The translations under genes and the position numbers were made by a program. A stretch of DNA of 64,000 bases from Agriotes lineatus (lineage: Eukaryota; Arthropoda; Insecta; Coleoptera; Elateridae), in contig CALNHX010007609.1 in NCBI GenBank assembly GCA_940337035.1, positions 1 through 64,000 of the forward strand. The letters run 5' to 3'. Of the stretch, positions 24,209-35,414 are shown one piece after another. Numbering within the stretch: position 1 is the first letter of the stretch; each line of letters begins with the position of its first letter. The notes under the pieces were generated by a model. It ran no database searches and was not told the DNA's origin. It saw nothing but the letters and a program-made list of their open reading frames with translations.

Positions 24209-24740
24209 AGTTACAGGTTAAAAGTTATAAATAATGCTATCAGGTAATAGTCGTTTTGCGTCCAATTTCTGGGACTGACGAATGCAGTAAAACGGTAAAT
24301 CATTTATTTCATGAATACGCAGTGGAGTCTGCATATGATTGGCAAATCTACGCTGCTGATTAGGTTATGCGAATTCTCCATAAATACCTTGTAACAGCGA
24401 AGCTTGGTCTTCAGTCAATAAATTCAAACACAATTAGAAACAAGTAAGTAAAAATATAAAGCAACTTACATTAAGCCAATGGTATAGGTACTCTACAACA
24501 CAAGCTTCTCTTCAAATTTAACGCCCCTTAGATGCACAATCAAAAAGGTAGTCAGCAAGAACTCCTAATGCAAACGAAGTTACAGCTAAAATGCAAATAA
24601 CGTTTTAGACTAGTGATGACGTTTAGCAAACCTCAGCAGGAGTTTATTTAAAAGTGACAGCATTTAATCCCTCAGGCGTTGGAGAAATCAAAAATCGATG
24701 TTACAGACATCTGTGGATTGGAAGCGAACTCTATAAGATA
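24209..24740. other. Featureless AT-rich DNA
   Basis: No feature supported. Confidence 0.45.
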
Positions 24741-24742
24741 TA

Positions 24743-25650
24743 TAGTCAAATTTATACCCATTCGGAGTCACGTGATAATCTAGTAATTTTACGTATGCCG
24801 ATTCTTAAAAATGCTATTTTAGGGAAATAAATGACATTCCGTTTTGTAGGTTATCCTGACATATGCCAATTTCTAAAACAAGGTTGCTACGGGTTTATTC
24901 TCTTATATGAAATCAAACTGAATTTACATGTTAAAGAAAACATAACATGTCGTAAAATGTAAATATAATAAAGATATATCAGCTGCTACATTAAAAACCT
25001 GCTGCGCATAGCAAATTTTAAGTCAATTTCTGTGCATGCATATTCTGTTATAGAACATTGCCATTTGAAGCCTATTTCCTTGCACAATCTATTTAGGGAA
25101 GAAACTGAATGTGAAAAATCTCCAGATTCTTCAACCAAGCATTTTTAAGATTTTTTATGGTTACAAATTCTTTAGCTACATACATTTTATATACAGTGTC
25201 TTGACTGCTTCGTCGACTTCCGTTTTTGCATTCTTCACTTTCTGGCTCATATTTTCGGTAAATTGTGCTCTCCGAGATATTTAACGCAAGAGAAGCACGG
25301 CGAACAGCGTTGGAGGGTGAAACTGTTGATTTACTATTATTAATATTGTACTCTTCATAAAAAAAACGCATAATATTCAAATTAATTGTTGTGACTGCTC
25401 GTTATACCGCATGTCCGATGGTTTCTTTTAATTTCCACTTTTCTGCTCAACAATTTTAGGTTTTATTACCCTTATCTCAATAACTTACACGAAAAATATA
25501 ATCTGACAGATTAGAAACGTCAAATTTTTAAAATTAATTTTATGAATCGACATGCCTTTTTTTCAAATTTCTTCCATTTCATCTATTTTACTAAAGATGA
25601 ACAGAGACAGACAAAAGTCACGTGACTCCGAATGGGTATAATTTTGACTA
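24743..25650 (-). mobile_element. TA-flanked DNA transposon with 33-bp TIRs
   Basis: The left end TAGTCAAATTTATACCCATT (continuing to CACGTGA at 24775) is matched by an inverted copy at 25618-25650 with one mismatch in 33. TA lies on both sides (24741-24742 and 25651-25652). The 908-bp body carries one minus-strand frame with a helix-turn-helix-like transposase N-terminus (25380-25093). The size and lost catalytic domain make it a non-autonomous internal-deletion derivative, probably of the Tc1/mariner superfamily. Confidence 0.85.
25093..25380 (-). pseudogene. Transposase N-terminal DNA-binding fragment
   Basis: Ninety-five codons from an ATG at 25380. The segment NIMRFFYEEYNINNSKSTV followed by RASLALNISESTIYRKY has the spacing of the psq/HTH-type start of IS630-Tc1-mariner transposases seen in many insects (calls for a helix, SESTIYR as recognition helix). 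No DDE residues follow: the frame ends after 95 residues and upstream the frame is closed by a stop. It lies inside the 24743-25650 element and on its own could at most bind the ends. Confidence 0.65.
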
Positions 25651-25654
25651 TACA

Positions 25655-26175
25655 TGAATCACAGCAAAGCCTTCCCAATTAGCCGAACCTCACACCCCTG
25701 TCCTGCATCTTCTTTACTTCATTTTTGATCCATTTCAAAGTTTGGTCAATTATACTACCCTTTGAAAAAATTACTTTTATAACTCTTCAATAATGTTACT
25801 GCAAATCAGTATCCCACTGCGATCAAAAATAAATATATAAAATTGAATAACTGTGATAGGCTTACTTCTATCGGAAAAAAGTTAGTTAAAACGTAGCAAA
25901 AAATCACAAAATTGCTGGAAATCCAAATTCTTATCAATCATTTTCATTTTTCATAATTTATAGTACTCAAATGTAAATAAATTTAATTTAATTTTTTCCT
26001 TAATGAGTGTTATGGGAAAAAAGATTATGAACTGTAAATAAAGTTCATGAGCTGTCAAATTAAGTTCCTGGCAATTTAAATAACAAGTTACATAATTCTT
26101 GGGATATACCTAACCGCTACCGAAAGTGTAGAAATAGTGCGTTTAGTTGGTGCAAAAGAATAGTAGTTTGTATAC
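25655..26175. other. Featureless AT-rich DNA
   Basis: No feature supported. Confidence 0.45.
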
Positions 26176-26178
26176 CAG

Positions 26179-26233
26179 GGCACTGAAGTTTAGCTTTTTA
26201 TCTCGAATGTGGATAAAAAGGAACTTCAGTGCC
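26179..26233. repeat. Hairpin 1 of the 26-30 kb cluster
   Basis: GGCACTGAAGTT and AACTTCAGTGCC form the outer stem and CTTTTTATC/GGATAAAAAG the inner stem around a short loop. Confidence 0.8.
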
Positions 26234-26370
26234 GAGGGGTACATTATGTTTTATTTGAAATAGATAAATCGTGAAATTACAACATTTTAACCAACATTTG
26301 TAGGTTATGTTAACGTCGGTTGACGTTTATCTGTCGCTTCGCCACCTACAAGAAAGTCGTAAAACTATGG

Positions 26371-26433
26371 ATTACTTTAATGCCGATTTCTCGTATTTTA
26401 ATGACGATTTCGAGATACTTTAATGCCGATTTC
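26371..26433. repeat. Three-unit tandem array, about 21 bp
   Basis: ATTACTTTAATGCCGATTTC is followed by two variants ending in the same way (ACGATTTC, GCCGATTTC), units of 20, 21 and 22 bp. Confidence 0.75.
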
Positions 26434-26527
26434 AAATAAAATACATTTTCCGTCGACCTCCCTATAAAATGTGATTTTACGGACGCATTTGAGTACCAAA
26501 AATGCCACTTTTTTGGACACCATTAAT

Positions 26528-26595
26528 TTTTCGTCCGCAAACACTTTTCATCCGTAAATGCTTTTCGTCCACGAATGCTTTTCGGCCGTAAACGC
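26528..26595. repeat. Four-unit tandem array, 17 bp
   Basis: Four consecutive units of exactly 17 bp: TTTTCGTCCGCAAACAC, TTTTCATCCGTAAATGC, TTTTCGTCCACGAATGC, TTTTCGGCCGTAAACGC. Confidence 0.85.
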
Positions 26596-26683
26596 TTTTT
26601 GTTCTCAACAACTTTATAATTCGGACTTCACTTTAATTTTTTTCAAATTATGACGGTCGACGGAAAAATTTAATATGTACCTC

Positions 26684-26784
26684 GGACGAAAACTGCTTTT
26701 TATGGCCTTGCCTGATTGCTTGCCTCGGCTATCGCCTTGGCCAGCAATTGCAGGCATCTTCCATAAAAAGCCAATTTTTCGTCC
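26684..26784. repeat. Hairpin 2 of the cluster
   Basis: The arms begin GGACGAAAA and end TTTTTCGTCC; inner arms share CTTTTTATGG and TTGCCTG. The cap is GC-rich (TGCCTCGGCTATCGCCTTGG). Confidence 0.8.
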
Positions 26785-26788
26785 TTGA

Positions 26789-26897
26789 TGCATAAATAAC
26801 TATTTTCTACAGCCGTCAAAAAAACGTGACATTTATGCATCGCTATAGAACGCGAAGTTTAACTTTTTTTAACACGTGAAAAATAGATATTTATGCA
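26789..26897. repeat. Hairpin 3 of the cluster
   Basis: TGCATAAATAACTATTTTC opposes GAAAAATAGATATTTATGCA. CTACAGCCGTCAAAAAA inside it is found inverted at about 27410-27427. Confidence 0.75.
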
Positions 26898-27002
26898 TTA
26901 AGGAAGATATGAATATGTTTTTTCCCTGAGGTTAACATGTGTTACAGACCGAGGGCCTCTGGTAACCGAAGGTAAAGAACATGAATATCTCCCGTGGTGC
27001 AT
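26893..27002. repeat. Hairpin 4 of the cluster
   Basis: Arms ATGCATTAAGGAAGATATGA and the inverse of GAATATCTCCCGTGGTGCAT, with a cap containing GACCGAGGGCCTCTGG. It shares its first bases with the end of hairpin 3. Confidence 0.7.
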
Positions 27003-27450
27003 ACAATATTTTATCTACTAGCATATTCGTAAAAATAGTATGAAATTTCAAAATGTCATAATGACATTTAAAATTAGAATATGTAAGTCACATCAAGAAT
27101 TGCCTCATTGTATGGTTGCTAAGACGTTATTTGTAGTTGCATTGTTACCATGAGTTTGAGGGAGAAATAATTTGAGAAGTCCCTTGGGAGTTATGAGTAG
27201 CTTTTCATATTTTGTTTCTATGACCAAAATGTACAATATCATGTTGCTAGTAGATAAATAATATTTCTTTACGGCTAGCAGTGAAAAAACGGTTTTGGAA
27301 CCACCATTTCCTTAGTTACAACACATATAAAACGTTACGTACATAATAATATTACTCTATTTATTTGCTATATACGTATGATTTTGTTGCAGAGAATCTT
27401 TTATTCTTTTTTGACGGCTGTAGAAAAAACGTTGTTTGTATTTCGTGGCA

Positions 27451-27551
27451 AAATTCGTGTTTTTATGGCGCGTTTGAATGACTTTTCTGCCTCGACCTAA
27501 CGGTCTCGGCGAAAATTGACATTCTCACGCGCCATAAAAAAACACTCATTT
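27451..27551. repeat. Hairpin 5 of the cluster
   Basis: GTGTTTTTATGGCGCG opposes CGCGCCATAAAAAAACAC. The cap is TGCCTCGACCTAACGGTCTC. The same cap style (CTCG around a GC core) recurs in this cluster. Confidence 0.8.
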
Positions 27552-27695
27552 CGCGCACTTAATAAAAAAATTACTATTTTCTATCAACATTTGTGTTCCG
27601 ACTATTTTATGATTGTTAGCAACTTTTTTGCGATAAAAGTAGACCTGCTATAATTTTTCAATCTTTTGCATTTATTTTGATCGCAGTAGTAAAAT

Positions 27696-27821
27696 TATTT
27701 CAAATACGATCAGAAAATAAATAAGAAAATTACAAAGTTGTGAAGGTTGCAATTTTTTGAAGTAGTTAAATTATTTCTAATACGATCAGAAAATAAATAG
27801 AAAATTACCAAGTTGTGAAGG
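27696..27821. repeat. Direct repeat, two units of about 52 bp
   Basis: Both units contain ATACGATCAGAAAATAAATA and GTTGTGAAGG. They start near 27696 and 27768. Confidence 0.8.
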
Positions 27822-27984
27822 GTAATGTGAAGACTATATGTATATCGGGTGACCATTTTAAATTCTGACGTCTTGAAATTTGAAATAGACAGCCGGTCTA
27901 CTTCTAAAATGTGATGCAAAACTTATCACTGAGATCTTTCAATAGAGTATATTAAAATTGTTGTTTCTGGTTTGATTGATCGAT

Positions 27985-28145
27985 AGCATCACACAGAAAT
28001 AAATCTAGACAACCAACAACTAGAAGAAGTGCAATCATTCTTCTACCTAAGGAGCATCATTACCAAGAACGAAGAAGCAACATAGAAATAAGGCAAAGAA
28101 TTATAAAACAAATGCGACATTCTACAGAAAAAAAGAACATAATAA
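27985..28145 (+). pseudogene. LINE RT C-terminal fragment
   Basis: The frame INLDNQQLEEVQSFFYLRSI followed by ITKNEEAT corresponds to the stretch after the RT catalytic core of RTE-like LINEs (VQEFKYLGSxIT). Stops follow at once. Short and inactive. Confidence 0.65.
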
Positions 28146-29169
28146 CATCAAATAACATGTTTATTAAAATAAGCAAGCAGTTTCTCAAAACATTTGCTAA
28201 TAGGGGACCCTAAAAGGCACAAGAGTGTAAATTTGAAATTATAAAATTTACCAAAACGGTATTGGCAACCTAATTCAGACACAACAACAGTCAAAGTGAA
28301 TTTAACTTCAAATTCAAATATCCTAGAAAACTGCATAGGTAACCTGATTCACAAAAGGACATTAGATATTAAATTTTTTTAAGCAATAACGCTGTAGGAG
28401 AATATTTATGACATAAAAAAAGGAATCTAAATTAAAAGGATGAAAAACAACAGCATTTCATTTAATTATTTATACAGTGAACCCCAGCATATATCACTGT
28501 GTTATTATTGCAAACAAATATTTGATATTTTTTATGTTAAATCCTTTAAACTTAGATTCCAGAATTGCAACTACAAAAGATAAAGATCGAGGCATAATAT
28601 TGTTTCATATATAAGCTTTCTCATTACAACTGGACATTAATTAATTAATTGATGTTTGAAATATAATTTTTACAGCTTTTTCCAGTTTGAAATGTGTAAT
28701 CCTTAGACACACTGTGTTGAAGAAAAAAATAATACTGAAGCTTTTATAGGTTTTTTGGTTTCTTGTTCGATGAGGTTTTTTGTTTATCAAGCGAGCCTCG
28801 AAGCTGTACTATCTATGATGCAGTGAACGGCTCTAATAGTAATTTAAATTTAAAGACGCGAGCACGTTATCTAAGGAGCGAGCTCTAGCGAGCTTGTTAT
28901 CCGTGTGAGTATGTAAAGTTCTGGTAATGGTCGAGCATTGTACAACGTTATTAGTATTCTGAATCGTAAATCTTTAATTACAAAATTCTTAAATTCAAAT
29001 GGCATTGCTTATAACGGGAAGTTTATCATGAATACCATAGCAACATACGTATGTTGATGATGAAGAGTCTGTTATAGTCCTAACGGGCACAGCCCGTAAA
29101 GAGACTCGTTACACGTAGAGACAGAACACAGTAAACGGGCGTTGACGATCAAAATACCATAATAGTTAT
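28146..29169. other. AT-rich DNA with small GC-capped palindromes
   Basis: Near 28857-28905 GAGCGAGCTC and CTAGCGAGC form small stems, and near 29085 ACGGGCACAGCCCGT is a short palindrome. No gene was seen. Confidence 0.4.
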
Positions 29170-29299
29170 TTACGTGGAAAGCTTAGTAAATTAGCCTTTA
29201 TGGGCGAGCCGGATAATTTGCAGGGACAGCGACGTAGGAGCGAGCCCTGTAATGTGGTGAGCTCCAATAAAGGCTAATTGCAAACGAGCCACGTACAAC
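29170..29299. repeat. Hairpin 6 of the cluster
   Basis: Arms share TACGTGG and AATTAGCCTTTAT in inverse orientation, with inner CAGGG and GAGCC blocks. Less regular than the others. Confidence 0.6.
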
Positions 29300-29683
29300 G
29301 TTTTTATTGCCTCGTGGGGAACATCCTAAAAATTAATATTGCTTACTGAAGGATGTGATTATTAGAAAACAAAGTGCTTGTAAAGTCGCGATGGCAGCAT
29401 TTTACAGGCACCTGGCTTGTAAAGACTCATTTACCGAGTCAGTTCAGACGACAGTAATGACCGTTTAACAAGTCAAGAGGAAATAAAATAATATTTAATC
29501 ATTAGCTATGCTGTATATAATTAATACTGTGTCTCTAAAGCCCTTTGCAACATAAGATAAAAGGTAATTTGTAAATTCTTAATCCATACAGTGGGTGATT
29601 AATTCCAATCAGGAGTATAGAGCATGACTTATGTCACTAGAAACAACAGTCAGTTTTCAAATATTATCATACTTAGTGACATA

Positions 29684-29816
29684 ATAGTAGATTATGCAAT
29701 AAGGGAGAGAAATGCGTTATTTTGCCTGAGGTACAATTTCTGACTCGAGGGCGAAGCCCGAGAGTCAGAAATTGCACTGAAGCAAAATAGCATTCTCTCC
29801 GAGTTGCATATACTAT
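29684..29816. repeat. Hairpin 7 of the cluster, strong
   Basis: Arms of about 60 bp run from ATAGTAGATTATGCAATAAG to the inverse at TTGCATATACTAT. The inner part CAATTTCTGACTC pairs with GAGTCAGAAATTG. The cap is GAGGGCGAAGCCCGAG, itself a perfect small stem. Confidence 0.85.
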
Positions 29817-29972
29817 TTTTTTCACGTTGCAGGAAGATTTAAAACGAAAACCCGTTTTTTTAAACGTCATTTATTGACATTTTAGTTACAATTATTTTAA
29901 AATTAGTAGCCTTTGGTAAATTTTAAAGTTGGTGGTACTGTAAGTCATTATGACAAGAGCTCACAATTATGT

Positions 29973-30050
29973 CAAATTCGAGGTTAGTAGCTTAGGTTTT
30001 GCGTCAGTTTATGTCAAAACTGACGCGAAACCTAACCTGATAACCCCGAA
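29973..30050. repeat. Partial copy of the 23930 palindromic element
   Basis: GTCAAATTCGAGGTTAGTAG, GGTTTTGCGTCAGTTTATG and GACGCGAAACCTAACCTGAT match the centre of 23930-24208, including the inverted layout. Confidence 0.8.
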
Positions 30051-30059
30051 TTTACCATA

Positions 30060-31320
30060 GATTACCATAGATACAGTAACATTTTTTACTTTAGTCCCTA
30101 GGGGCTAAAGTAATTACTTCTGTCCCTAGAGAGTAAATGAGCTACTTTAGTCCCTGAAATAAGTGACTAAAGTGCCAACTTTAGTCCCGCAAGTGCAAAA
30201 ATAATGTTCTATATCCCGGATTGAAAACGATCATCGACAACATAAAGAGAGATGCCCTGACTAACTTGTCAAGGCCTAGCCCAAGCTCCTGGACCTAGAA
30301 ATAAGAAATGCGGGGAGTATATTTCTTCTACGTCGTAAGCATTTACTAAGAGGGCATATTTAGAAATTTAACATCTAACAAGCTGGGAAGGGGTAAAATG
30401 TGCTCACGAATTCTTCGCTATCTCTAAGGGCCGATGAGATATCGATATGCCAAAGTTACGGCTAAAAAACGTTTTGAAAGATAGGTAAAGTGCCTCTTAC
30501 AGTTAAGTCTAGTACATGATTTTTTTATTAGTGCAGTACATAATAGTAGCATCTACACCAAAATTCAAATCGATGTCTCTACATTTGTGGAAATTAACAG
30601 AAAAAAATAAAAAATAAAAAACTGAATTTCAAGGCCCTATAACTTCTTACTGAAGGGACTTTGTACGAAGGTATATTAGGTTTAATTGATTTATTATAAC
30701 GTAAGGAATCTATGACTAATCAGTGTCCCATGCTTTGTGGGACACTCTGTATATGGAAGAATACTGGCAGTGCATGGCGAGAACTGACCAAGGTTGGAGC
30801 AAATAAAGTACTGGCCAAAACTGTTGTGTTGGGGCCGTGAATCAGTAGAAGACACTTTCAAGACTAGGACAGTTGAAAACTGCAATGACTCCTGAGATGG
30901 GCAGAAAGGTAGAGTGGAAAATTGACGTCTGAAGGTAGCAGAGATCGCTGTGGCGTTCTATGTGAAAAGTCTTAATTCCTAAGGCCTCGTCCACCGCCAC
31001 TGAACTGCGACGGCGCTTGCCTATAACTTCTCGCCTTTCTCCTTGCAATCGTTGGAAGAGTTTCGCCTCTGGCGTGGTTTGCACGTTGAGTTACCGTGCT
31101 CTTTTGCTTTTCCTCCTGATGAAGCCCCCTTGCGAAAGTGGGCAAAACGTTGTTTTTTTACCTCAATAATCACACGGTTCAATTATTGGCATTTATAACT
31201 TGCGAAAAGTAGGTAGTTTAGTTACAGAAAACTAATTCATTACATCTTGCTAGTCGCATTTTTATGTCTTTGTCCATTCTATTCTAGTTGCCAGTAATAA
31301 AAATTAAGCGCTAACATAAC
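30060..31320. other. No gene; short hairpins and ACTTTAGTCCC motif
   Basis: ACTTTAGTCCC recurs at about 30090-30190, partly as the palindrome CTTTAGTCCCTAGGGGCTAAAG-like pair. At 30721-30746 GTGTCCCA and TGGGACAC form a stem. No coding region is supported; a minus frame at 31084-30842 has no recognised motif. Confidence 0.4.
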
Positions 31321-31326
31321 TACGCT

Positions 31327-31410
31327 GTCGCCATGGTCTAGTTCTAGTGGAATGCGCACACGACTAACGAGCCAGAGATCGCGAGTTCGAATCTGGGTAG
31401 GAAAAGTATT
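31327..31410 (+). repeat. tRNA-derived SINE head or tRNA relic
   Basis: An A-box-like TGGTCTAGTTCTAGTGG and a B-box GAGTTCGAATC stand about 45 bp apart, as in a tRNA with the pol III internal promoter. A clean cloverleaf is not obvious, and A/T-rich unique-looking sequence follows. A SINE head is more likely than a working tRNA. Confidence 0.6.
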
Positions 31411-31614
31411 TTTTCTACTCATGACATTGAAATCAGTCCTTTTGACATTGAGTCCGGTGGTTGAAGTTGCATTTCAACCACTAGAGATTGAAATGCTCGG
31501 ACTACCGGGATTTCAAAATGTTTGACATTCAATTGATGACAAGAGAAATGTCACTTTATGTTTAATTTCGTCTAAAGTGCATTAATTTGTTAAAATGAGT
31601 GAAAATTCGTAGAA

Positions 31615-31678
31615 AAAATAGTATATGTAACTCGTGGCTGATAAAATTTCAACCACTTGTCCCATAATATACTATTTT
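31615..31678. repeat. Short inverted repeat
   Basis: AAAATAGTATATG and TAATATACTATTTT face each other across about 40 bp. Confidence 0.6.
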
Positions 31679-31679
31679 A

Positions 31680-32190
31680 AGTTATCGAAAGATACGGATG
31701 TAAATTTCTGTCTTTCCTCACCCTTAAATCTAAAATTCCATATTATCGACGCTCTCTGCCTAATGTGCACTCTCGACGAACGATAGGTATTGTAAATCCC
31801 TGACTCAATTTTAAACCGATTTTCTTTATCTTGGCTTTGCAATAATTAATTCCAGTTTTCCTTGCGAATTTTCTTTATCAAAAGTCATCGCACATATGGT
31901 ACGATCGTATGTATAACACAATATGATGATAGTCATACCACACTGAAAGCACCGTTTCAACAGATTACGAAGACTAAGTTAATGTGTCTTAAGAAGCAAG
32001 TACTTCAAATAGCGAATGGCAACATTGTGCCGAAGTATCGATAAGCAGCTTGCACCTTCTCATCTAGCTTAACTTGAAATCTGTTCCTCAGTTACCTCAG
32101 GTTGCAAAGAGTAAAATTTTTATCCAAGTATCAAACCCCTGCAAAATATGTATACAAATTATAATAACAAATAGATGTACATTTACGGAT
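31680..32190. other. Featureless DNA
   Basis: No feature supported. Confidence 0.4.
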
Positions 32191-32191
32191 T

Positions 32192-32656
32192 AAAAGCTCT
32201 GTAAACGGCTTTACTCAAAACTTCCCTCACGTGTGGACGTTGTGACACTAAATACTTTTAAGAATCAAAGGAAATTAGGGGAAAAAATATATTCATGTCC
32301 TTAATAATACTGAAACAATAAAAGGAAACACTCGCTAAATAAAAAGACGGCGGTGGAATTTGAACCGCAGCGCCTGCAAATGCGATTTCAACGTTTGGCA
32401 ATAATCCGCAAGCATCCCTCCCATCTTTGCGTTGCGTCCGTCATACCGTCATATCCCATCATGCCATGGAGCAATGCTTCATGTCACTGGATGCGACTGC
32501 TTTACATCGAACAATATTATTGTTGCCCGTTTTTGTTTCTTTTACAACATTTATCCTATATCTGTTGGATCCGATTTTTTTTTATCAAGGGCAAAATCTG
32601 AGCTGTGTGCAAATTATTACTTTTACCTATTTATTCCTTAGTTAAAGCAAAAAATA
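32192..32656 (-). repeat. Composite tRNA-containing repeat, copy 2
   Basis: Full-length copy. On the minus strand a tRNA-like segment at about 32350-32400 has GCCAAACGTTGAAATCGC, then GCAGGCGCTG and the B-box-like GGTTCAAATTCCACC, which resembles the end of a leucine- or serine-type tRNA. The segment lies inside the element rather than at its 5' end. Flanking blocks are shared with copies 1, 3 and 4. Confidence 0.8.
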
Positions 32657-32988
32657 GACAATGTCTATTTTTTTAATTGGCAAATATTAAGACGAGAAAA
32701 GTATGGCTAATAAGAAAATGCAAAGTGACAGGCATCAAGAGAAGAAGCGATCTTTAAATCTACAATCTATAATGTATTAATAATAAATAGAAAAAAGTTA
32801 CAGACGACTTCAGTGGATATAAAATAGACCAAGATGTAGAACAAGAATACAATTTCTTGAATTTCTATAGTTCTGAGCCTAAATAAGCAGAAGCAAAATT
32901 ATGACTTTCTTTAATATCAACGCTAAACTGATACGACTGCTGCAGTGTATGGACCAAATAAGTGATAGACATGTATAAGTTAAATTTA

Positions 32989-33412
32989 AAGGATCTGTAA
33001 TGGGCTTTACATGGAGCTTCCCTCGCAAGAGCGAATCAAATAGAGGTAAAAATATCTTAACGTTTCTAATAACACTGAAACAATAAAAGGAAATCCTCGG
33101 TAATGTTAATTACATCAATTTGCAAATAAAAAGGATGCAGCTGATGGGATTCGAATAGCTCAAGGGAGGGTGATTTCAGCGCCTGGGAGCACCCCGAACG
33201 GACTCGATCGCTAGTCCCGTTTAGGCACGAAGGCGAGCCTCTCATTTTGGCTAGCGATTGCTTTATTTAAGGCGTGCTGATCGTTTAACATTTTTGTCCT
33301 TTTTATGACATTTACTCGGTATTTGTTGGGTCCCATTTTCATCAAGAGTAAAAACCTGAACTATGTGCAATCTATGACTTTTATCTATTCCTGAGTTGAA
33401 GCAATAATATAC
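32989..33412 (-). repeat. Composite tRNA-containing repeat, copy 3
   Basis: Shares AACACTGAAACAATAAAAGG, GGGATTCGAAT, TTTCAGCGCCTGG and the end block CTGAACTATGTGCAATCTAT with the other copies. Confidence 0.8.
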
Positions 33413-33419
33413 AAAATGT

Positions 33420-35000
33420 TATTTTTTAATGTGGTCACCCAGTATACCGCCCGATTCATAAAAATGGTCCCAACTTCTCATGCTTTTATTATTGATGTTA
33501 GATCCAGAAAACTATATATTATTAAATGGTCCAGTGGCAGCTACATTTCAACGACGGCAACTTTCAATTGTTTAGAGGAACGATATCCAGCTTTGTAAGT
33601 ATAGCTCTTATAATGTGATTTACGAACATATTATGGTATGATATGGTACCCGCAAGCGGTTCTGTTTAATACGTCAGTTACGTTTTAAAAATAATTAAAT
33701 TAGAAAATAATAAAATTGGATATGGTTTAATCGTTAAAATCTTAAGTAAGTAATGATAAGACAAAATAAGAGTTAAATAGGTTTTTGCTGAACATAATTG
33801 ATTTAAATTGGGAGCAGGTAGCATTTGCGGAACTCGTAACTAAAGAAGTATGTTAACAGATACAAAACGGTTTCACATTTAATAAAAATAAATATGTAAA
33901 TTAAATAAATTTTGCAGAATTGTATTGTAAAATAACCTTAAAAGTAATGCTAAATAATATTAAAACATGTTGAAATTAGTATTGAGTTACAATTTGTTTA
34001 AACATAGGTGAGATTGGCTACAGAATGAATAATTACAAGGGAATTTGCAGATGAATCGCATAAATAATGTGTAATTGCGAATAAGAAATAAAATAAAAGG
34101 TCTAGTATTATGTAAATGTATAAAATAATCGAGATTTCAACTACTAGGTGGTAAGAATTGATTAGAAATAACAAGCCAAAAAATAAGAACTTCAACAAGT
34201 ATAAAAACAATTGTCGGAAGCTGGTGTTCATGTCTAAACCAAATAGAAACCAGTAATCGATATGAATGAAGGTTTAATTAAGAAAGTAATATCAAAAGAT
34301 ATGAATTAAGGCACGAACCATATATAATTAAGTGGTCCGTGATTGAATGCAACCAGAGGCCATTGGTTAAGTTCGTCTGCGAAGCCATCAAGCGAAAACA
34401 GAAGTACCGAGTGTGAACTAGGCTGTAGTGATTCCGCCTGCATGGTCCAGCTGTGCAGTTAAAAGCAGCCTGGGCATGGGAAGAAGGATATCTGCGATGT
34501 TGGTGAAGTGAACAAAGAAACTAAGTACTCAAATCGGCATTCCTTATCACGTGCAAATAAAAATGCAACAGGATAAGACTTCTCTGTCTAAATACATTGT
34601 AACTTTGGTTGTTTTATTTAATATTAAATATAACTGATGTTATTTCATAACGTAACCAAAATGTCACTTCGAATAATGCAAGAATTTCATTTAACCAATT
34701 ATACATTGGATTATATTGTGTTAAAACTCAACCCTAACGGAGAATTCATGTTCTACCAAATTAGTCAATTGATATAAAGATTTAACGATTAAATTAAAGG
34801 GAAGAATTGGCTATTCAATTAAATTTGAACCTAATATCTCCATAAACAATTTTTGAGTAGCTTAAAAATATAGAGAGTAAATAAATATTAAAATAGAATA
34901 GATTTCGACACCGATATCCATTATAATATATTTTATCCAATACTCAATAGTAATATAGTGTTTTACTAGTTCGTGTTAAACAAGTAAACTGGGACACTAC
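33420..35000. other. Featureless AT-rich DNA
   Basis: A short GC-richer patch at about 34340-34500 has no recognisable product. Confidence 0.4.
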
Positions 35001-35004
35001 TAGG

Positions 35005-35098
35005 TTGCTTACATCATAATCCACGTTGCCCTTGACAACGTGAGTTATTTAGCTTGTTGACATCATAACCCACGTTACCATTAACATCGTGCGTTATA
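35005..35098. repeat. Two-unit tandem repeat, about 48 bp
   Basis: TTACATCATAATCCACGTT and TGACATCATAACCCACGTTA begin the two units, which both continue through AAC(A/G)TCGTG-like GTTAT. A smaller pair (CTTATAAAT, CTCACTG) follows to 35165. Confidence 0.7.
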
Positions 35099-35414
35099 AT
35101 AAATAACCCACACGTGACTTATAAATACTTAACTCACTGCCATGGCTTATAAATGATTTAGCTCACTGTCAATTAATTTGTCACTTCCACTTTTCCCAAC
35201 TGTCAATACAAAATTTGTGCTGTTTTGGTATTTATTGAATTGTTGGTTAAAGTTTTGTATGACACATGTGTGTATCACATATAATCCACGAGCAGACCGA
35301 GAGGGGGCTTTTCTTTTGTTTCTTTTCATTTAACTTGTACCATAAATAACTACTTTTAGTCTAATATTAATAATAAAAGCTTTATAAACTTGGCCCTCTT
35401 TTTAGGAATCGGGT

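Noticed and set aside
26371..26595. CRISPR-like array
   Set aside because: Repeats are contiguous without unique spacers, and the context is eukaryotic.
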